Shown here piece by piece: positions 23,626 through 34,000 of a stretch of 41,549 nt of DNA. Source of the stretch: Pseudomonas avellanae BPIC 631 (GTDB lineage: Bacteria; Pseudomonadota; Gammaproteobacteria; Pseudomonadales; Pseudomonadaceae); the NCBI RefSeq assembly GCF_000444135.1, contig NZ_ATDK01000233.1, forward strand, positions 1 through 41,549. Direction: 5' to 3'. Made by a program: the position numbers and the translations under genes. The first letter of the stretch is position 1. The number at the start of each line of letters is the position of its first letter. Under the pieces are notes generated by a model, which was not told where the DNA came from, did not search any database, and saw only the letters and a list, made by a program, of their open reading frames with translations.

Positions 23626-24503
23626 GTGCGGTGGATCTGTCGGCGCTGCCTGCGCCACAAGTGCTGGAACCGTTGGACGTTGAAACCACCTATGAGGAAG
23701 CGCTGGGCATTTTCCGGGACTGGATGGGAAACAACTGGAATGCCGCGCTTGAGAGCGATCCCGTCACGAAACTGATTGAACTGGGTGCTTACAACAAGCT
23801 CGGCAATCGCGCCCGTGTCAACGATGGGTGCAAGGCGTTGCTGCTGGCTTACGCTCGTAAATCTGACCTGGATCAGCTGGCGTTCAACGTAAACCTCAAA
23901 CGCCTGGTGATCCAGGCGGAAGACCTGACGACCTTTCCCCCAACGGCTGAGGTGAAGGAAGAGGACGACGCGCTGCGCGAGCGTATCCAGCTGGTCTATG
24001 AGGGGCTGACTACTGCAGGTCCGCGTAACAGCTACATCCTGCACGCCCGGAACTCGTCGGGCCTGGTCGCTGATGCCACGGCTGAAAGCCCGTCTCCCTC
24101 TACGGTGGTCGTCACGGTGCTGGCTTTGAGTGAAACCGGCATTGCGCCCCAGTCATTGCTTGACGAGGTACGCGACTACCTGAGCGACGAGAACATTCGT
24201 CCGCTGGGTGATCGGTTGATAGTGCAGAGCGCTGAAATCCTGCCTTACACCATCAACGCGGTGGTGCACATGGTCGGTACTGGCTCGGAGAACGAGACCA
24301 TTCTGGCGCAGTGCGAAGCGCGCTTGAAGGCCTGGATCAATCCTCGGCGTCGTTTGGGTGTTGAAGTGGCTCGCTCGGCTATCGACGCCCAGCTGCACAT
24401 CGCAGGCGTTCGTCGCGTGGACCTGGGCGACTGGCTCGACATTCTTCCCAGCAAGTCACAGGCCGCCTATTGCAAGGGCTTCACGCTGACCAAGGGTGAC
24501 TGA
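23622..24503 (+). CDS. Baseplate assembly protein gpJ
   Basis: A 293-residue protein of the P2 J/Mu gp47 family. DVETTYEEALGIFRDWMG and LIELGAYNKLGNRARVNDGCKALLLAYA (in part) are typical N-terminal segments. VRDYLSDENIRPLGDRLIVQSAE and the IHIAGVRRVDL-like end (AQLHIAGVRRVDLGDW) are typical C-terminal segments. It forms the baseplate wedge with gpW and gpI. Confidence 0.92.
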   Translation: MSAVDLSALPAPQVLEPLDVETTYEEALGIFRDWMGNNWNAALESDPVTKLIELGAYNKLGNRARVNDGCKALLLAYARKSDLDQLAFNVNLKRLVIQAEDLTTFPPTAEVKEEDDALRERIQLVYEGLTTAGPRNSYILHARNSSGLVADATAESPSPSTVVVTVLALSETGIAPQSLLDEVRDYLSDENIRPLGDRLIVQSAEILPYTINAVVHMVGTGSENETILAQCEARLKAWINPRRRLGVEVARSAIDAQLHIAGVRRVDLGDWLDILPSKSQAAYCKGFTLTKGD

Positions 24504-24504
24504 C

Positions 24505-25110
24505 ATGAAGAGTCTATTGCCCAACAGCAGTACGCAGCTTGAGCGTGCCATTGAGGCTGCGATAGTCGATGCCACGCCCGTGCCCCTGCGCACACTTTAC
24601 AACCCGGACACCTGTCCGGTGGAGTTGCTGCCGCACCTGGCCTCCTCATGGTCCGTCGACCGCTGGGACGAGAAATGGTCGGAGCCGGTCAAGCGTAATG
24701 CCGTCAAGGCTTCGTTCTATGTCCACGCGCACAAGGGCACCATCGGCGCGTTGCGTCGGGTGGTCGAGCCTTTGGGCTATCTGATCGACATCGTGGAATG
24801 GTGGCAGCTCAACCCGCTTGGCGAGCCCGGCACGTTCCAGCTGAAAGTCGGCGTGCTGGACACCGGCATCACGGAACAGATGTACGAAGAGCTGACGGCG
24901 CTGATCGATGACGCCAAGCCCGTTTCCCGCCACTTGATCGGCCTTGCCATCAGTCTGGAAACCACCGGCAGCACCTACCTGAGCGCCTCTGTGCAAGAAG
25001 GCGACATCATCGACGTTTACCCACCGCAACAGCGAGACATTGTTGTCTCGGGTGTGATCGGTCGTGGCGGACGTGAAACAACTATCGACACCCTGGATGT
25101 GTATTCATGA
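24505..25110 (+). CDS. Tail protein gpI
   Basis: A 201-residue protein of the P2 gpI family. PVPLRTLYNPDTCPVELLPHLA and SVDRWDEKWSEPVKRNAVKA are hallmark segments; the latter is followed by FYVHAHKGTIGALRRVVEPLG. It connects the baseplate to tail fibres. ATG 24505 is preferred because AAGGGT is well spaced; GTG 24496 is possible. Its TGA overlaps the fibre ATG. Confidence 0.9.
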   Translation: MKSLLPNSSTQLERAIEAAIVDATPVPLRTLYNPDTCPVELLPHLASSWSVDRWDEKWSEPVKRNAVKASFYVHAHKGTIGALRRVVEPLGYLIDIVEWWQLNPLGEPGTFQLKVGVLDTGITEQMYEELTALIDDAKPVSRHLIGLAISLETTGSTYLSASVQEGDIIDVYPPQQRDIVVSGVIGRGGRETTIDTLDVYS

Positions 25111-28100
25111 TCGATCAAAACTCGCAGTTTTACGCTATCCTGACCAACATCGGCGTCGCCAAACAGGCCAATGCCGATGCCCTGGGCATTGGCTGGAAGA
25201 TTACCCAGATGGGCGTAGGCGATGCCAACGGCGCAGACCCGCAGCCGGACGCCAAGCAAAAAGCGCTGATCAACGAATGGCGTCGAGCGCCCCTGAATCA
25301 GCTTACCCAAGACCCGGCCAACCCGGCGATTATCGTCGCTGAACAGGTCATTCCTGCCGAGGTCGGTGGAAAGTGGATTCGTGAAATCGGCTTGTACGAT
25401 GCTGACGGTGATCTGGTGGCGATTGCCAACTGCGCGCCGTCGTTCAAGCCATTGCTGGCGCAAGGCTCTGGCCGCACGCAGGTTGTGCGGATGAACCTGA
25501 TCGTCAGCAACTCGGCCAATGTCGAACTGAAAATTGACCCCAGTGTGGTGTTGGCAACACGCGAGTTTGTAATCAGTGAACTGGCGCGGCAGGACTTCAA
25601 GCATTCCGTTCTGGTGGCCACCACGGCCAACATCGCGTTGAGCGGCCTGCAGACCATCGACGGAGTGGCAGTGCCCTCCGGCAAGCGCGTGCTGGTGGTC
25701 AAGCAGACCGCCGCCCGTGAAAACGGCATTTGGGTGACGGCGGCGGGCGCTTGGGCTCGGGCTGCTGATGCGGACACTGACCCGCGTGTGACGCCGGGCC
25801 TGCTGGTTCACGTCGAGCAAGGCACCATCAATGGTGACAGCGGCTGGCAGTTGATCACTGACGGTACTATCTCACTGGGTGTCACCCCGTTGGCCTTTGA
25901 GATGGCTTGGGGGCGCACGGGCGTGGAGGCGGGCACGTATCGCAGTATCACCGTCGACAAATACGGTCGTGTGGTGGCGGCCAGCAACCCAACGACCGTT
26001 GCTGGCTATGGCTTGACGGATGTCTACACCAAAACGCAGGTCGATAGCGCGCTGGCTGCAAAGGCGAACTTGGCAAGCCCGGTGCTGACAGGCACGCCGA
26101 AAGCACCCACTCCAGCCGCGTCGTCCAACAACGAGCAGCTGGCTACAACCGCGTTTGTTCAGCAGCTGTTTACTGTCCTGGTAGGGGCTGCGCCGGAGAC
26201 GCTGAACCAGATCAACGAGATTGCGGCCGCGCTGGGCAACGATGCCAATTTCTCGACCACGATGATGAACGCCCTGGCGTTAAGGGCCCCCATTGCCAGC
26301 CCGGTGTTTACGGGTGATCCAAGGGCTCCTACTCCCGCGCTGACCGACAACGACACCAGTATTTCAACCACCGCTTTCAGTCGTGGTTTGCTGGCGTTGT
26401 TTGGCATCGGAACTGATTCTGCACAGCTCGTGCTGGATGCAAACGACGCCCCATTAAGCGGGATGTTCCGCATGGCTTCCACCGGCTTAAACATCCCGGC
26501 GTCTGCCAATGCGACCTTGATTTGCGCGCGTTACAACAACGGCGGCGCACTGCAGATTTTTGCGGCCTTGGCAGGAACGGGCGGCTACCCGAGTCTGTTC
26601 TGGCGCACGCAGGCGGCCGGTGGCTGGACCACTTGGCGCGAGTTTGCCCCGACAGATTCACCAGCGCTGACCGGAGCACCTACGGCCCCCACGCCGTCGG
26701 TTGTCGACAGCAGTAACAGAATCGCCACGATGTCGGCGCTGTGGAATGTCCTCGGCACCTACAACATCGGCACGCTCGCGCCCGTGGCGCTGGTGCTTAC
26801 GTCAAACAGCGATTGGGCCAAGCCGGGCGGCTGGAGCGGCTATATCAACGTCGGCGCAAGCAAGCTCAATGGCGTTACGGTCCCGCTGGATTCGGGTGGT
26901 GGGTCCCCGGGTTATGGGATGTGGTGCATTACGGGACGTCGGGATAACTCCAACGGCTACAGCGGTATTTTCACCGATTTCTCCACCGGCAAAACCTGGA
27001 CTGCATCCGCTGCGGTGGGTGGTAACGGGCCAGTGTTCACCGAGCTGTTAACGGCGGACTCGCCTGTTTTCAAAGGCACGCCGAAAGGTCCTACGCCGGA
27101 AACGAATACGGCGGGCAATCAGTTGGTAACGCAAGATTTTGTGCGCAGCTGGGCGCGAAAGTTTATTGGTGTGGGTGTTGGGGTGTCGGCTTCTACCTAT
27201 TCGGTTAGCCCAACGCAAAACGGATGCTGGTTCAACATCACGTCGCCCAATGCCGTTGTCGCGCTCCCAGCGGCGGCCAACGTGCCGGATGGCACCACGT
27301 TCCTGTTCCGAAACAGCGCCGGGAACGCATCTATCACGCTGACCGTCCCGTCTGGAAATATCCTTACGGGCGTAAGCGGTCTGACGTTGGTGCTCGGACC
27401 TTATGAAATGATCGAACTGGCGTCCAGCGGGAATTCGTACTGGGCAGTAAATCGCTGTTCCATGACGCAACTGGCCCGCGTCGACAGCCCGGCGCTTCTC
27501 GGGACTCCGACCACTCCTACACCTGAGCCGGGCGATGCGTCCAAACAGATCGTAAACGCCGAGTTTCTGCGGTCGGAAGTAAGCAGGCTGAAATCGAAAA
27601 TCCGCTTTACCGCAAACGGCAGTTGGACTTGCCCAGACGGTGTAACGACGATTTGGGTGTCTGGATGCGCTGGCGGGGGCGGTGGTGGCAGCGGTGGCGG
27701 TCTATCGCAGACGGGCGCGGGAGGCGGCGGTGGGGGAAACGCCGGTCAGTTTGTACTTTCGGAACCGATCACTGTTGTGCCGGGAACTGTCTACGCGATC
27801 ACTATCGGTGGGGGCGGCGCGGCGGGTACGACGGCTGCAAGCGGCACTGCCGGGAAAAACGGCGGAGCTGGCGGTATAACACGTTTCGGCACTTTGCTGG
27901 GGCTTTCGGCTGGTAGTGGTGGGCAGGGAGGTGACATTACCACCGGCGCCGGTGGGGCTGCGACCGGCTTGGGGGCTGGCGGTGGGTCTGACGGGACCGA
28001 TGCCCGTGGGCAGTACCTTGGTGGTGACGGCGGCTCTGGTGGTCCTGGCCCGTTCGGTACGGCCGGTGGTCGCGGACGCGCCGGTGCGGGTGGTGGCGGT

Positions 28101-28232
28101 GTCTCTCGTACCGGGGCTGGTTTTGGTGTTGGCGGCGGTGGCGGTGGTGCGGGGTATGGCACCGCAGGCGGTACTGCTAACGGTGGCGCTGGGAGTCCCG
28201 GACTCCCTGGCGTTCTGATTCTGGAGTATTAA
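25107..28232 (+). CDS. Tail fibre/adhesin with polyglycine C-terminus
   Basis: A 1041-residue fibre. Residues ~1-160 are the DUF3751-type baseplate-attachment domain (QNSQFYAILTNIGVAKQANA, GGKWIREIGLYDADGDLVA). Then come five copies of a ~30-residue repeat with the core SP-x-x-x-G-x-P-x-x-PTP (about 330, 395, 520, 650, 790). The last ~190 residues are extremely glycine-rich (runs such as AGGGGGGSGGG and GVGGGGGGAGYG) and end GVLILEY, resembling polyglycine-helix receptor-binding tips. It recognises the host surface. A dedicated assembly protein gene follows 3 bp later. Confidence 0.88.
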   Translation: MIDQNSQFYAILTNIGVAKQANADALGIGWKITQMGVGDANGADPQPDAKQKALINEWRRAPLNQLTQDPANPAIIVAEQVIPAEVGGKWIREIGLYDADGDLVAIANCAPSFKPLLAQGSGRTQVVRMNLIVSNSANVELKIDPSVVLATREFVISELARQDFKHSVLVATTANIALSGLQTIDGVAVPSGKRVLVVKQTAARENGIWVTAAGAWARAADADTDPRVTPGLLVHVEQGTINGDSGWQLITDGTISLGVTPLAFEMAWGRTGVEAGTYRSITVDKYGRVVAASNPTTVAGYGLTDVYTKTQVDSALAAKANLASPVLTGTPKAPTPAASSNNEQLATTAFVQQLFTVLVGAAPETLNQINEIAAALGNDANFSTTMMNALALRAPIASPVFTGDPRAPTPALTDNDTSISTTAFSRGLLALFGIGTDSAQLVLDANDAPLSGMFRMASTGLNIPASANATLICARYNNGGALQIFAALAGTGGYPSLFWRTQAAGGWTTWREFAPTDSPALTGAPTAPTPSVVDSSNRIATMSALWNVLGTYNIGTLAPVALVLTSNSDWAKPGGWSGYINVGASKLNGVTVPLDSGGGSPGYGMWCITGRRDNSNGYSGIFTDFSTGKTWTASAAVGGNGPVFTELLTADSPVFKGTPKGPTPETNTAGNQLVTQDFVRSWARKFIGVGVGVSASTYSVSPTQNGCWFNITSPNAVVALPAAANVPDGTTFLFRNSAGNASITLTVPSGNILTGVSGLTLVLGPYEMIELASSGNSYWAVNRCSMTQLARVDSPALLGTPTTPTPEPGDASKQIVNAEFLRSEVSRLKSKIRFTANGSWTCPDGVTTIWVSGCAGGGGGGSGGGLSQTGAGGGGGGNAGQFVLSEPITVVPGTVYAITIGGGGAAGTTAASGTAGKNGGAGGITRFGTLLGLSAGSGGQGGDITTGAGGAATGLGAGGGSDGTDARGQYLGGDGGSGGPGPFGTAGGRGRAGAGGGGVSRTGAGFGVGGGGGGAGYGTAGGTANGGAGSPGLPGVLILEY

Positions 28233-28235
28233 TCA

Positions 28236-28811
28236 ATGCGTTACGCATACTTCGACCCGATCACCCGCGAGGTGATCGGCTGGTTTGACACCGAGGCTCT
28301 AGATTGCATCCTACCTGACGCGGATATGTTGGTGCCTCTCTCTCAGGACGCGTGGGAGGCCAACGCGAACGAACCGCGCTGGGTGGATGAAAACCATTTG
28401 CTAAGCAGCACCATGCCCGTCGTGCCGGTCAATCTGGATCAGATCAAGGCCAGCAAGTTGGTGGAGATTAGCAGCGCGTGCGCCGCTGCCATCGTCGGCG
28501 GTTTTATGAGCAGCGCCCTGGGCGAGCCTCACACCTATCCATCCCAAGCGACTGATCAGTCCAATTTGATGGCAGCCGTGCTGTCCTCGCTGTCGGCCCC
28601 CGCCGAAAGCTGGGAAACGCCAGTCTGGTGTGTTGACGCAAAGGGTGCGGGGGCTTACCGCATGCACACGGCTGCACAAGTGCAGGCGGTGGGGAATGAT
28701 TCGTTGAATGCGCGCAATGTCGCGCTAACGCGCAAAGCAGCGCTTGAGGAGCGCATTCGACAAGCTGTGATTGTTGAGCAAGTCCAGTCATCGAGCTGGC
28801 CAACCACATAG
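28236..28811 (+). CDS. Tail fibre assembly protein (DUF4376-like)
   Basis: A 191-residue protein. The short N-terminal part (YAYFDPITREVIGWFDTE, RWVDENHLL) is fibre-assembly-like. It is followed by a DUF4376-like domain: IKASKLVEISSACAAAIVGGF, then SWETPVWCVDAKG, and an alpha-helical C terminus. It sits directly behind the fibre gene and likely chaperones folding of the glycine-rich tip. Two terminators follow. Confidence 0.78.
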   Translation: MRYAYFDPITREVIGWFDTEALDCILPDADMLVPLSQDAWEANANEPRWVDENHLLSSTMPVVPVNLDQIKASKLVEISSACAAAIVGGFMSSALGEPHTYPSQATDQSNLMAAVLSSLSAPAESWETPVWCVDAKGAGAYRMHTAAQVQAVGNDSLNARNVALTRKAALEERIRQAVIVEQVQSSSWPTT

Positions 28812-28841
28812 GGACCGGCGCTGCATCGCTGTCCTCCCGGA

Positions 28842-28911
28842 ACGCCCCGTAACCTGGGGCGTTTTCGTTTCTGTTCTGTTTTCCCTTGGGCCTCGCTATG
28901 CGGGGCTTTTT
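28842..28911 (+). terminator. Two consecutive intrinsic terminators after the fibre module
   Basis: First: ACGCCCC, loop GTAACCT, GGGGCGT with T4 (28842-28865). Second: GCCTCGC, loop TAT, GCGGGGC, T5 (28890-28911). They insulate the fibre genes from the sheath operon. Confidence 0.82.
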
Positions 28912-28931
28912 CATATCTGGAGATTGGCTCT

Positions 28932-30104
28932 ATGAGTTTCTTTCACGGCATCACCATGACGACCGTTGACACCGGGGCGCGCACCATCGCGCTGCCGTCG
29001 TCCTCGATCATCGGACTGTGCGACGTTTTCACCCCAAGTACCGCGCCTGAGGTCGCCCAGTTGGCAGCCGTCAACGAGCTGAAACTGATCACCAGTGAGC
29101 GTGAAGCTATTGCAGCCTGGGGCGCAGACGCGCCGATTACCAAGGCGTGTCAGGCGATCTTTACGCGTGCTAAGGCCGTGATCGTGGGGTGTGGCGTTGC
29201 TGCCGGTGCGACCGCGGCTGAACTGACATCCGCCGTCATTGGCGGTGTGCTCGCGTCCGGTAAGCGTACAGGTCTGCAAGCGCTGATCGACGGCAAGAGT
29301 CTGTTCAATGCCCAGCCGCGACTGCTGATCGCGCCCAAGCATTCGGCCACGCTCGCCGTGGCCACCGCGATGGATGGTCTGGCTGCCAAGTTGCGCGCCA
29401 TCGCCATTGTTGACGGGCCAGGTACGACTGATGAGGCGGCGATGGCCTACGCGAAAAACTTCGGCAGTAAGCGCATCTTCATGTGTGATCCCGGCGTTCA
29501 ATACTGGGACACCACGGCCAGCGAGACCGTTGATGCCCCTGCGTCGGCTTGGGTCGCGGGTCTCTTTGCTTGGACTGACACGGAGTACGGTTTCTGGGCA
29601 TCACCGTCGAACAAGGATTTTGTCGGCATCACCGGCACTACCAGGCCTGTCGAGTACCTGGCCGGTGACACGACGTGCCGGGCCAACCTTCTGAACAACG
29701 CCAATATCGCGACGATCATCCGTGACGACGGCTATCGCTTGTGGGGCAATCGAACGTTGTCCAGTGATGCCAAGTGGTCATTCGTGACTCGGGTTCGCAC
29801 GCTCGACATCGTCATGGATGCGATCCAGGCAGGGCACAAGTGGGCAGTCGACCGCTCGATCACCAAAACCTACGTCAAGGACGTGACAGAAGGCCTGCAA
29901 GCCTTCATGCGCGACCTGAAAAACCAAGGGGCGATCATCAATTTCGAGGTCTACGCGGACACCGAGTTGAACACTGCCAGCCAGCTGGAGCAGGGCAAGG
30001 TGTACTGGAACATCCGTTTCACCGATGTGCCGCCTGCCGAAAACCCGAATTTCCGCGTTGAAGTCACCAATCAGTGGCTGACCGAAGTCCTCGAAGCCGC
30101 TTAA
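28932..30104 (+). CDS. Contractile tail sheath protein
   Basis: A 390-residue sheath protein of the P2 FI family. MSFFHGITMTTVDTGARTIA and SSIIGLCDVF at the N terminus, VDAPASAWVAGLFAWTDTEYGFWASPSN (in part) with PVEYLAGDTTCRANLLN in the middle, and WKFVTRVRTLDIV-like and NPNFRVEVTNQWLTEV at the C terminus are all diagnostic. It contracts on adsorption. Preceded by a good site (TCTGGAGA) and two terminators, so it probably has its own promoter. Confidence 0.95.
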   Translation: MSFFHGITMTTVDTGARTIALPSSSIIGLCDVFTPSTAPEVAQLAAVNELKLITSEREAIAAWGADAPITKACQAIFTRAKAVIVGCGVAAGATAAELTSAVIGGVLASGKRTGLQALIDGKSLFNAQPRLLIAPKHSATLAVATAMDGLAAKLRAIAIVDGPGTTDEAAMAYAKNFGSKRIFMCDPGVQYWDTTASETVDAPASAWVAGLFAWTDTEYGFWASPSNKDFVGITGTTRPVEYLAGDTTCRANLLNNANIATIIRDDGYRLWGNRTLSSDAKWSFVTRVRTLDIVMDAIQAGHKWAVDRSITKTYVKDVTEGLQAFMRDLKNQGAIINFEVYADTELNTASQLEQGKVYWNIRFTDVPPAENPNFRVEVTNQWLTEVLEAA

Positions 30105-30116
30105 GGAGCGCTCTAC

Positions 30117-30620
30117 ATGATTCCGCAAACCCTTTCCAACACTAACCTGTTCGTCGACGGTATCAACTTCAGCGGTGATGTGCCGGGGCTGACGCTTCCC
30201 AAGATGACCCTCAAGACCGAGGAGTACCGCGGCGGCGGCATGGCCGGTCCGGTCGAGGTCGACATGGGCCTGGAAAAGATGGAAGCCAGCTTCACGACCA
30301 ATGGCGTGCGCCGCGAGTCGCTGAAATTTTTCGGTCTGTCTGATCAGACCGCCTTCAACGGCACATTCAGAGGCTCTTTCAAGGGCCTGAAAGGCGTTGT
30401 CACACCGGTGGTGGCTACCTTGCGGGGCATGCTGAAAGAAGTTGATCCGGGCGAGTGGAAGCCCGCCACCGTGGCGGAGATCAAGCACAGCCTCGCCGTC
30501 TCCTACTACAAGCTGGAAGTCGACGGTCGTGTTGTTTACGAGATCGACATGGTGAACATGGTGCGCGTTATCGACGGCGTGGACCAGCTCGCAGCAGAAC
30601 GCGCCGCCCTCGGCCTTTAA
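30117..30620 (+). CDS. Major tail tube protein
   Basis: A 167-residue tube protein of the P2 FII family: MIPQTLSNTNLFVDGINFSG, then LTLPKMTLKTEEYRGGGMAGP and PATVAEIKHSLAVSYYKLEVDG. It polymerises into the tube inside the sheath. It follows the sheath gene by 12 bp with AAGGAG upstream. Confidence 0.94.
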   Translation: MIPQTLSNTNLFVDGINFSGDVPGLTLPKMTLKTEEYRGGGMAGPVEVDMGLEKMEASFTTNGVRRESLKFFGLSDQTAFNGTFRGSFKGLKGVVTPVVATLRGMLKEVDPGEWKPATVAEIKHSLAVSYYKLEVDGRVVYEIDMVNMVRVIDGVDQLAAERAALGL

Positions 30621-30629
30621 GGAACGAAC

Positions 30630-30950
30630 ATGACTCAAGTAACTGGCAACAACGAAACCACTCCGCTGCCGTCGTGGATCGTCCTGACGGATTCAGGCGC
30701 GATCATCACGCTGAAGTACCCGGTGGAAATCAACACCGTGAAAGTCGACAAGGTAACAATGCGCGCACCTTGCGTCAGGGATACCCGTGCTGCAGCGGCC
30801 GCTGCCAATGGCAGCCCCGAGGCCCACGAACTCCACTTGTTCTGCAGCCTGATCGAGGCTGGCCGGGACGATCTGGACCGAATGAAACAGCGCGATTATC
30901 GCCGCCTGCAGGAAGGCTATTTTCGCCTGGTCGAAGAGGATGAATTGTAA
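30630..30950 (+). CDS. Tail assembly chaperone gpE
   Basis: A 106-residue protein of the phage tail assembly (gpE) family: VLTDSGAIITLKYPVEINTVKVDKVTMRAP (in part) and the helical C terminus RDDLDRMKQRDYRRLQEGYF. It binds the tape measure during tail assembly. In P2 a fraction of ribosomes shift frame at its end to make gpE+E'. Here the second frame overlaps the stop codon. Confidence 0.85.
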   Translation: MTQVTGNNETTPLPSWIVLTDSGAIITLKYPVEINTVKVDKVTMRAPCVRDTRAAAAAANGSPEAHELHLFCSLIEAGRDDLDRMKQRDYRRLQEGYFRLVEEDEL

Positions 30951-31062
30951 TCCCGAGACCATGAGACAGGCGACGCGCAAGTTGGCAGCGGAGACGGGCT
31001 TTTCCGCTGCTGAGATCGAGGCAATGCCTTTCAATCGAATGTTGTGGTGGATCATGGATTGA
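30940..31062 (+). CDS. GpE'-like short tail ORF overlapping the gpE stop
   Basis: A 40-residue ORF in the +1 frame relative to gpE. The C-terminal TGFSAAEIEAMPFNRMLWWI is the P2 GpE'-family pattern (hydrophobic, acidic, then Met and Trp). It begins at ATG 30940 inside the end of gpE; ATG 30961 is a second option. The frame stays open upstream into gpE, so it could be reached by frameshift as in P2. No clean slippery heptamer was found. Confidence 0.7.
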   Translation: MNCNPETMRQATRKLAAETGFSAAEIEAMPFNRMLWWIMD

Positions 31063-31089
31063 TCCCCCTTTGAACGCCTCGGGTGGTCT

Positions 31090-34000
31090 ATGAGTGATAG
31101 TTTGAAGCTGGGCCTTGTCATCGGTGGCGCGGTCAGTGCAACCGTAGGCAAGGCCTTCAAGGACGTTGAGAGCCGTATCAAGGCGCTGGACGACAAAGGT
31201 GCCAAGGCTCGCGTCCTGCAGAGCACGATTGGCGAAACGATCAAGTTGCGCGAGGAGTGGCGCAAAGCCCATGCAACGGGCCAGGCCGGTGCGACCGCGT
31301 TACTGTCACGTTTGAATTCGAACCTCGATAGCCTCAAGGCGCAGGGCGTCGAGGTCGGACGGCTGAGCAAAGCCTACAAGGAAATGGGGCGCACGGCTCG
31401 TTCTGCGGAGTTGCAGGCCAAAGGCCGACGGCAGATGAGCGAGGGACGGGAGACGGTCAAAAGCTCGGTCGGGCAAGCCGTAGTAGCGGCCGGGGCCTTG
31501 GCGATCCCGACGAAAGTCAGCGCGGACTTCGGGGCGATTGTTCGCGACATTGCGATCAAGGCTGGCATTGCCAACAAACCGCAAGAAGCGGAGATGTCAC
31601 GAACCATCATCACGACCGCCCGTGATACCGGCATGGAGCGCAATCAGGTCGCTGACGTAGTCAATCAGCTGGTCGGTGCGGGTATGGAGCTGAGCAAGGC
31701 GCTGGAGTACGCGCCGGTTGCCGCCAAATTCGTGGTCGGTCAGGGTTCCGAAGGGACCGACACAGCGAAGATGATCAACGCCCTGGGTCAAAACGCCAAT
31801 ATCACCGACGCCAAGGAAATGCAGCAGGCTCTGGAGGCCATCGCCTACCAAGGGCAGGCGGGCAGTTTCGAAGCCTCCGACATGGCAAAGTGGTTTCCCG
31901 AACTGCTGGCCAACATGGGCAGTATTGGTATCACCGGCATGGACGCGGTGACGCAGCTCGGTGCAATGCTGCAGGTCCAGATGAAGACGGCGGGCAGCTC
32001 TGACGAGGCGGCCAACAACCTGAAAAACTGGATGGGCAAAATCGGTGCTTCGGATACGGTCGATGCCTACAAAAAGGCCGGTATCGATTACGAAGGCTCG
32101 ATGCAAACCGGCCTGCAGAAAGGCATGTCCACGCTGGAGTCCAGCATGGCGTTGGCCCAGCAGTACATCCAGAAGACTGACCCGAAAAAGGCCGAAGCAA
32201 TGGCGGCCGCCACGGCCAAAATCAGTAAGGAAACAGATCCGGCCAAGGCCAAGGCCATGATGGAATCACTGTCGCAGGCTTTGAAAACCGGGGACATTTT
32301 TGCGGACATGCAGGTCAAGGCTGCGCTTACCGCGTACCTGCAGAACAAGCAGCTGTATAACGATCTGAAATCGCAGTCCCGCAACGCGTCGGGCATTCTC
32401 GACAAGAACCTGGCCGAGCGCCGGGAAGGCTCTTCGCAGAAGTGGGCCGAGCTTTCACAGGCGGCCAACGATGCCATGCGCAGCGTGGGCGATGCGATCA
32501 GACCGGCAACCGATGCCGTGGCGCAAGGTTTGACGACCGTGGCCCAAGGCATCACCACCGTCAGCGACAAGATGCCGAACCTGGCTATGGGACTGACGGG
32601 GGCCATAGGTGCTCTGCTGGTTGCCAAGTCAGCCTTCGGTGCATTCAAAATCGGCAAGGGCCTGATGAATCTTGCCAGAGGGTCGGTCGGCGGCGGAGCC
32701 GGGAAGGTCCAGCAGGTTTTTGTGACCAACGCAAAAGCTGCTGGTGTTGGCAGTACCGCAGCGGCCGCGCCTGGTGCTGCAGCCTCTGGGCGCAAAGCGC
32801 GTGTCGCTGCGCTACTGGGCGTTGGCCTGACAGTGGCATCCAAAGCCGGTGCGAAGCTGGTCGACAAGGACAAGCCGGATGACGTCAAAGGTGATGATGC
32901 CAAGGACGAGGAAGCCAAAGACGCTGATGCAGGCGGTGAGGCCAAAAGGCCTAAAGGGTTGCTCGGGGTTGGGTTCACGGCGTTGGAGGCTTACCGCGAA
33001 ACGCTGGAGGCTGGTGCCGATTCAGATGGCGGCTCCAATGCTTCTGGCGAAGGGGGCGGCCTGCAGCGCGTCTTCGTGGTGAACGCCTCGGAGATAGGTG
33101 CGGGATCGGGTTTGCCGGGCCAGCGCGATACGCCACGTCGAGGACGGCGATCAGCCCGTGCACGTCGTCGTGCAGGCGCTGCGTCTCGTCCGCCCGTCGT
33201 TTCACCGCGTCCAACTGGTGAACCGCGTACCCGGCCTGTTCCGCCGCGTCCGGTCGGTGAACCGCGCATCCGTCCGATACCACCAAGCCCGGCCGGTGAA
33301 TCGCGTATTCGCCCGGTGCCACCGCGTCCGGCCGATGCTCCTTGTATTCGTCCGGCCCCACGTCTGCCCATCCCTGTGCCGCCGCTTCCTGCGGCTGCTG
33401 AGCGAAGCATTATGCCTTTGCTGGGCAAGATGGCAGGCAGGGCCAAGGTTTTGCCCGGCGAAGCGGTGATCAGCGCGGGCCTGAAAGCGGTCGAGCTGTA
33501 TCAGTCGGATGACCCTATCGAGAAAAAACTGGAAGGGGCTACCGAAGTTGCGGGCTCCGCGCTGGGCGGCTGGGGTGGTGCTGCGGCCGGTGCGGCGATT
33601 GGCACGATGATTTTGCCGGTCGTGGGCACGGCGATAGGCGCGGCCATTGGCGGTGCCCTGGGGTCTTGGGGCGGCGGTGAGGTCGGCAGCTTGCTGGGCA
33701 AAGAGCTGTTTGGCACGCCGGAGAAAGAGAGTAAGCCGGTGTCGCTGCTGGCTGCGCCTTCGGTTCCGGTCGCGCTGCCCGGCCCGGTAGTGCCCACGCT
33801 GGGGGCGACGGCCAAGTCTTTCGACAACGACCGGGTGCCGCTGATGGCTCGGGGGCCAGCTCCAGCGCTGGCTCCTACCGGGCCATTGATGGGGGACGTA
33901 GGGCGGGCCATGACGGAAAAGCCTGCCGCGAGTCCTGCCGCGCCGATTGTCATCAAGCCCGAAGCACCCAAGATGCCGACACCCAAGTACGAACAGCAGG

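Noticed and set aside
27791..28162. Proline-rich antisense frame opposite the fibre C terminus
   Set aside because: Complement of glycine codons gives proline codons; an artefact of the polyglycine sequence.
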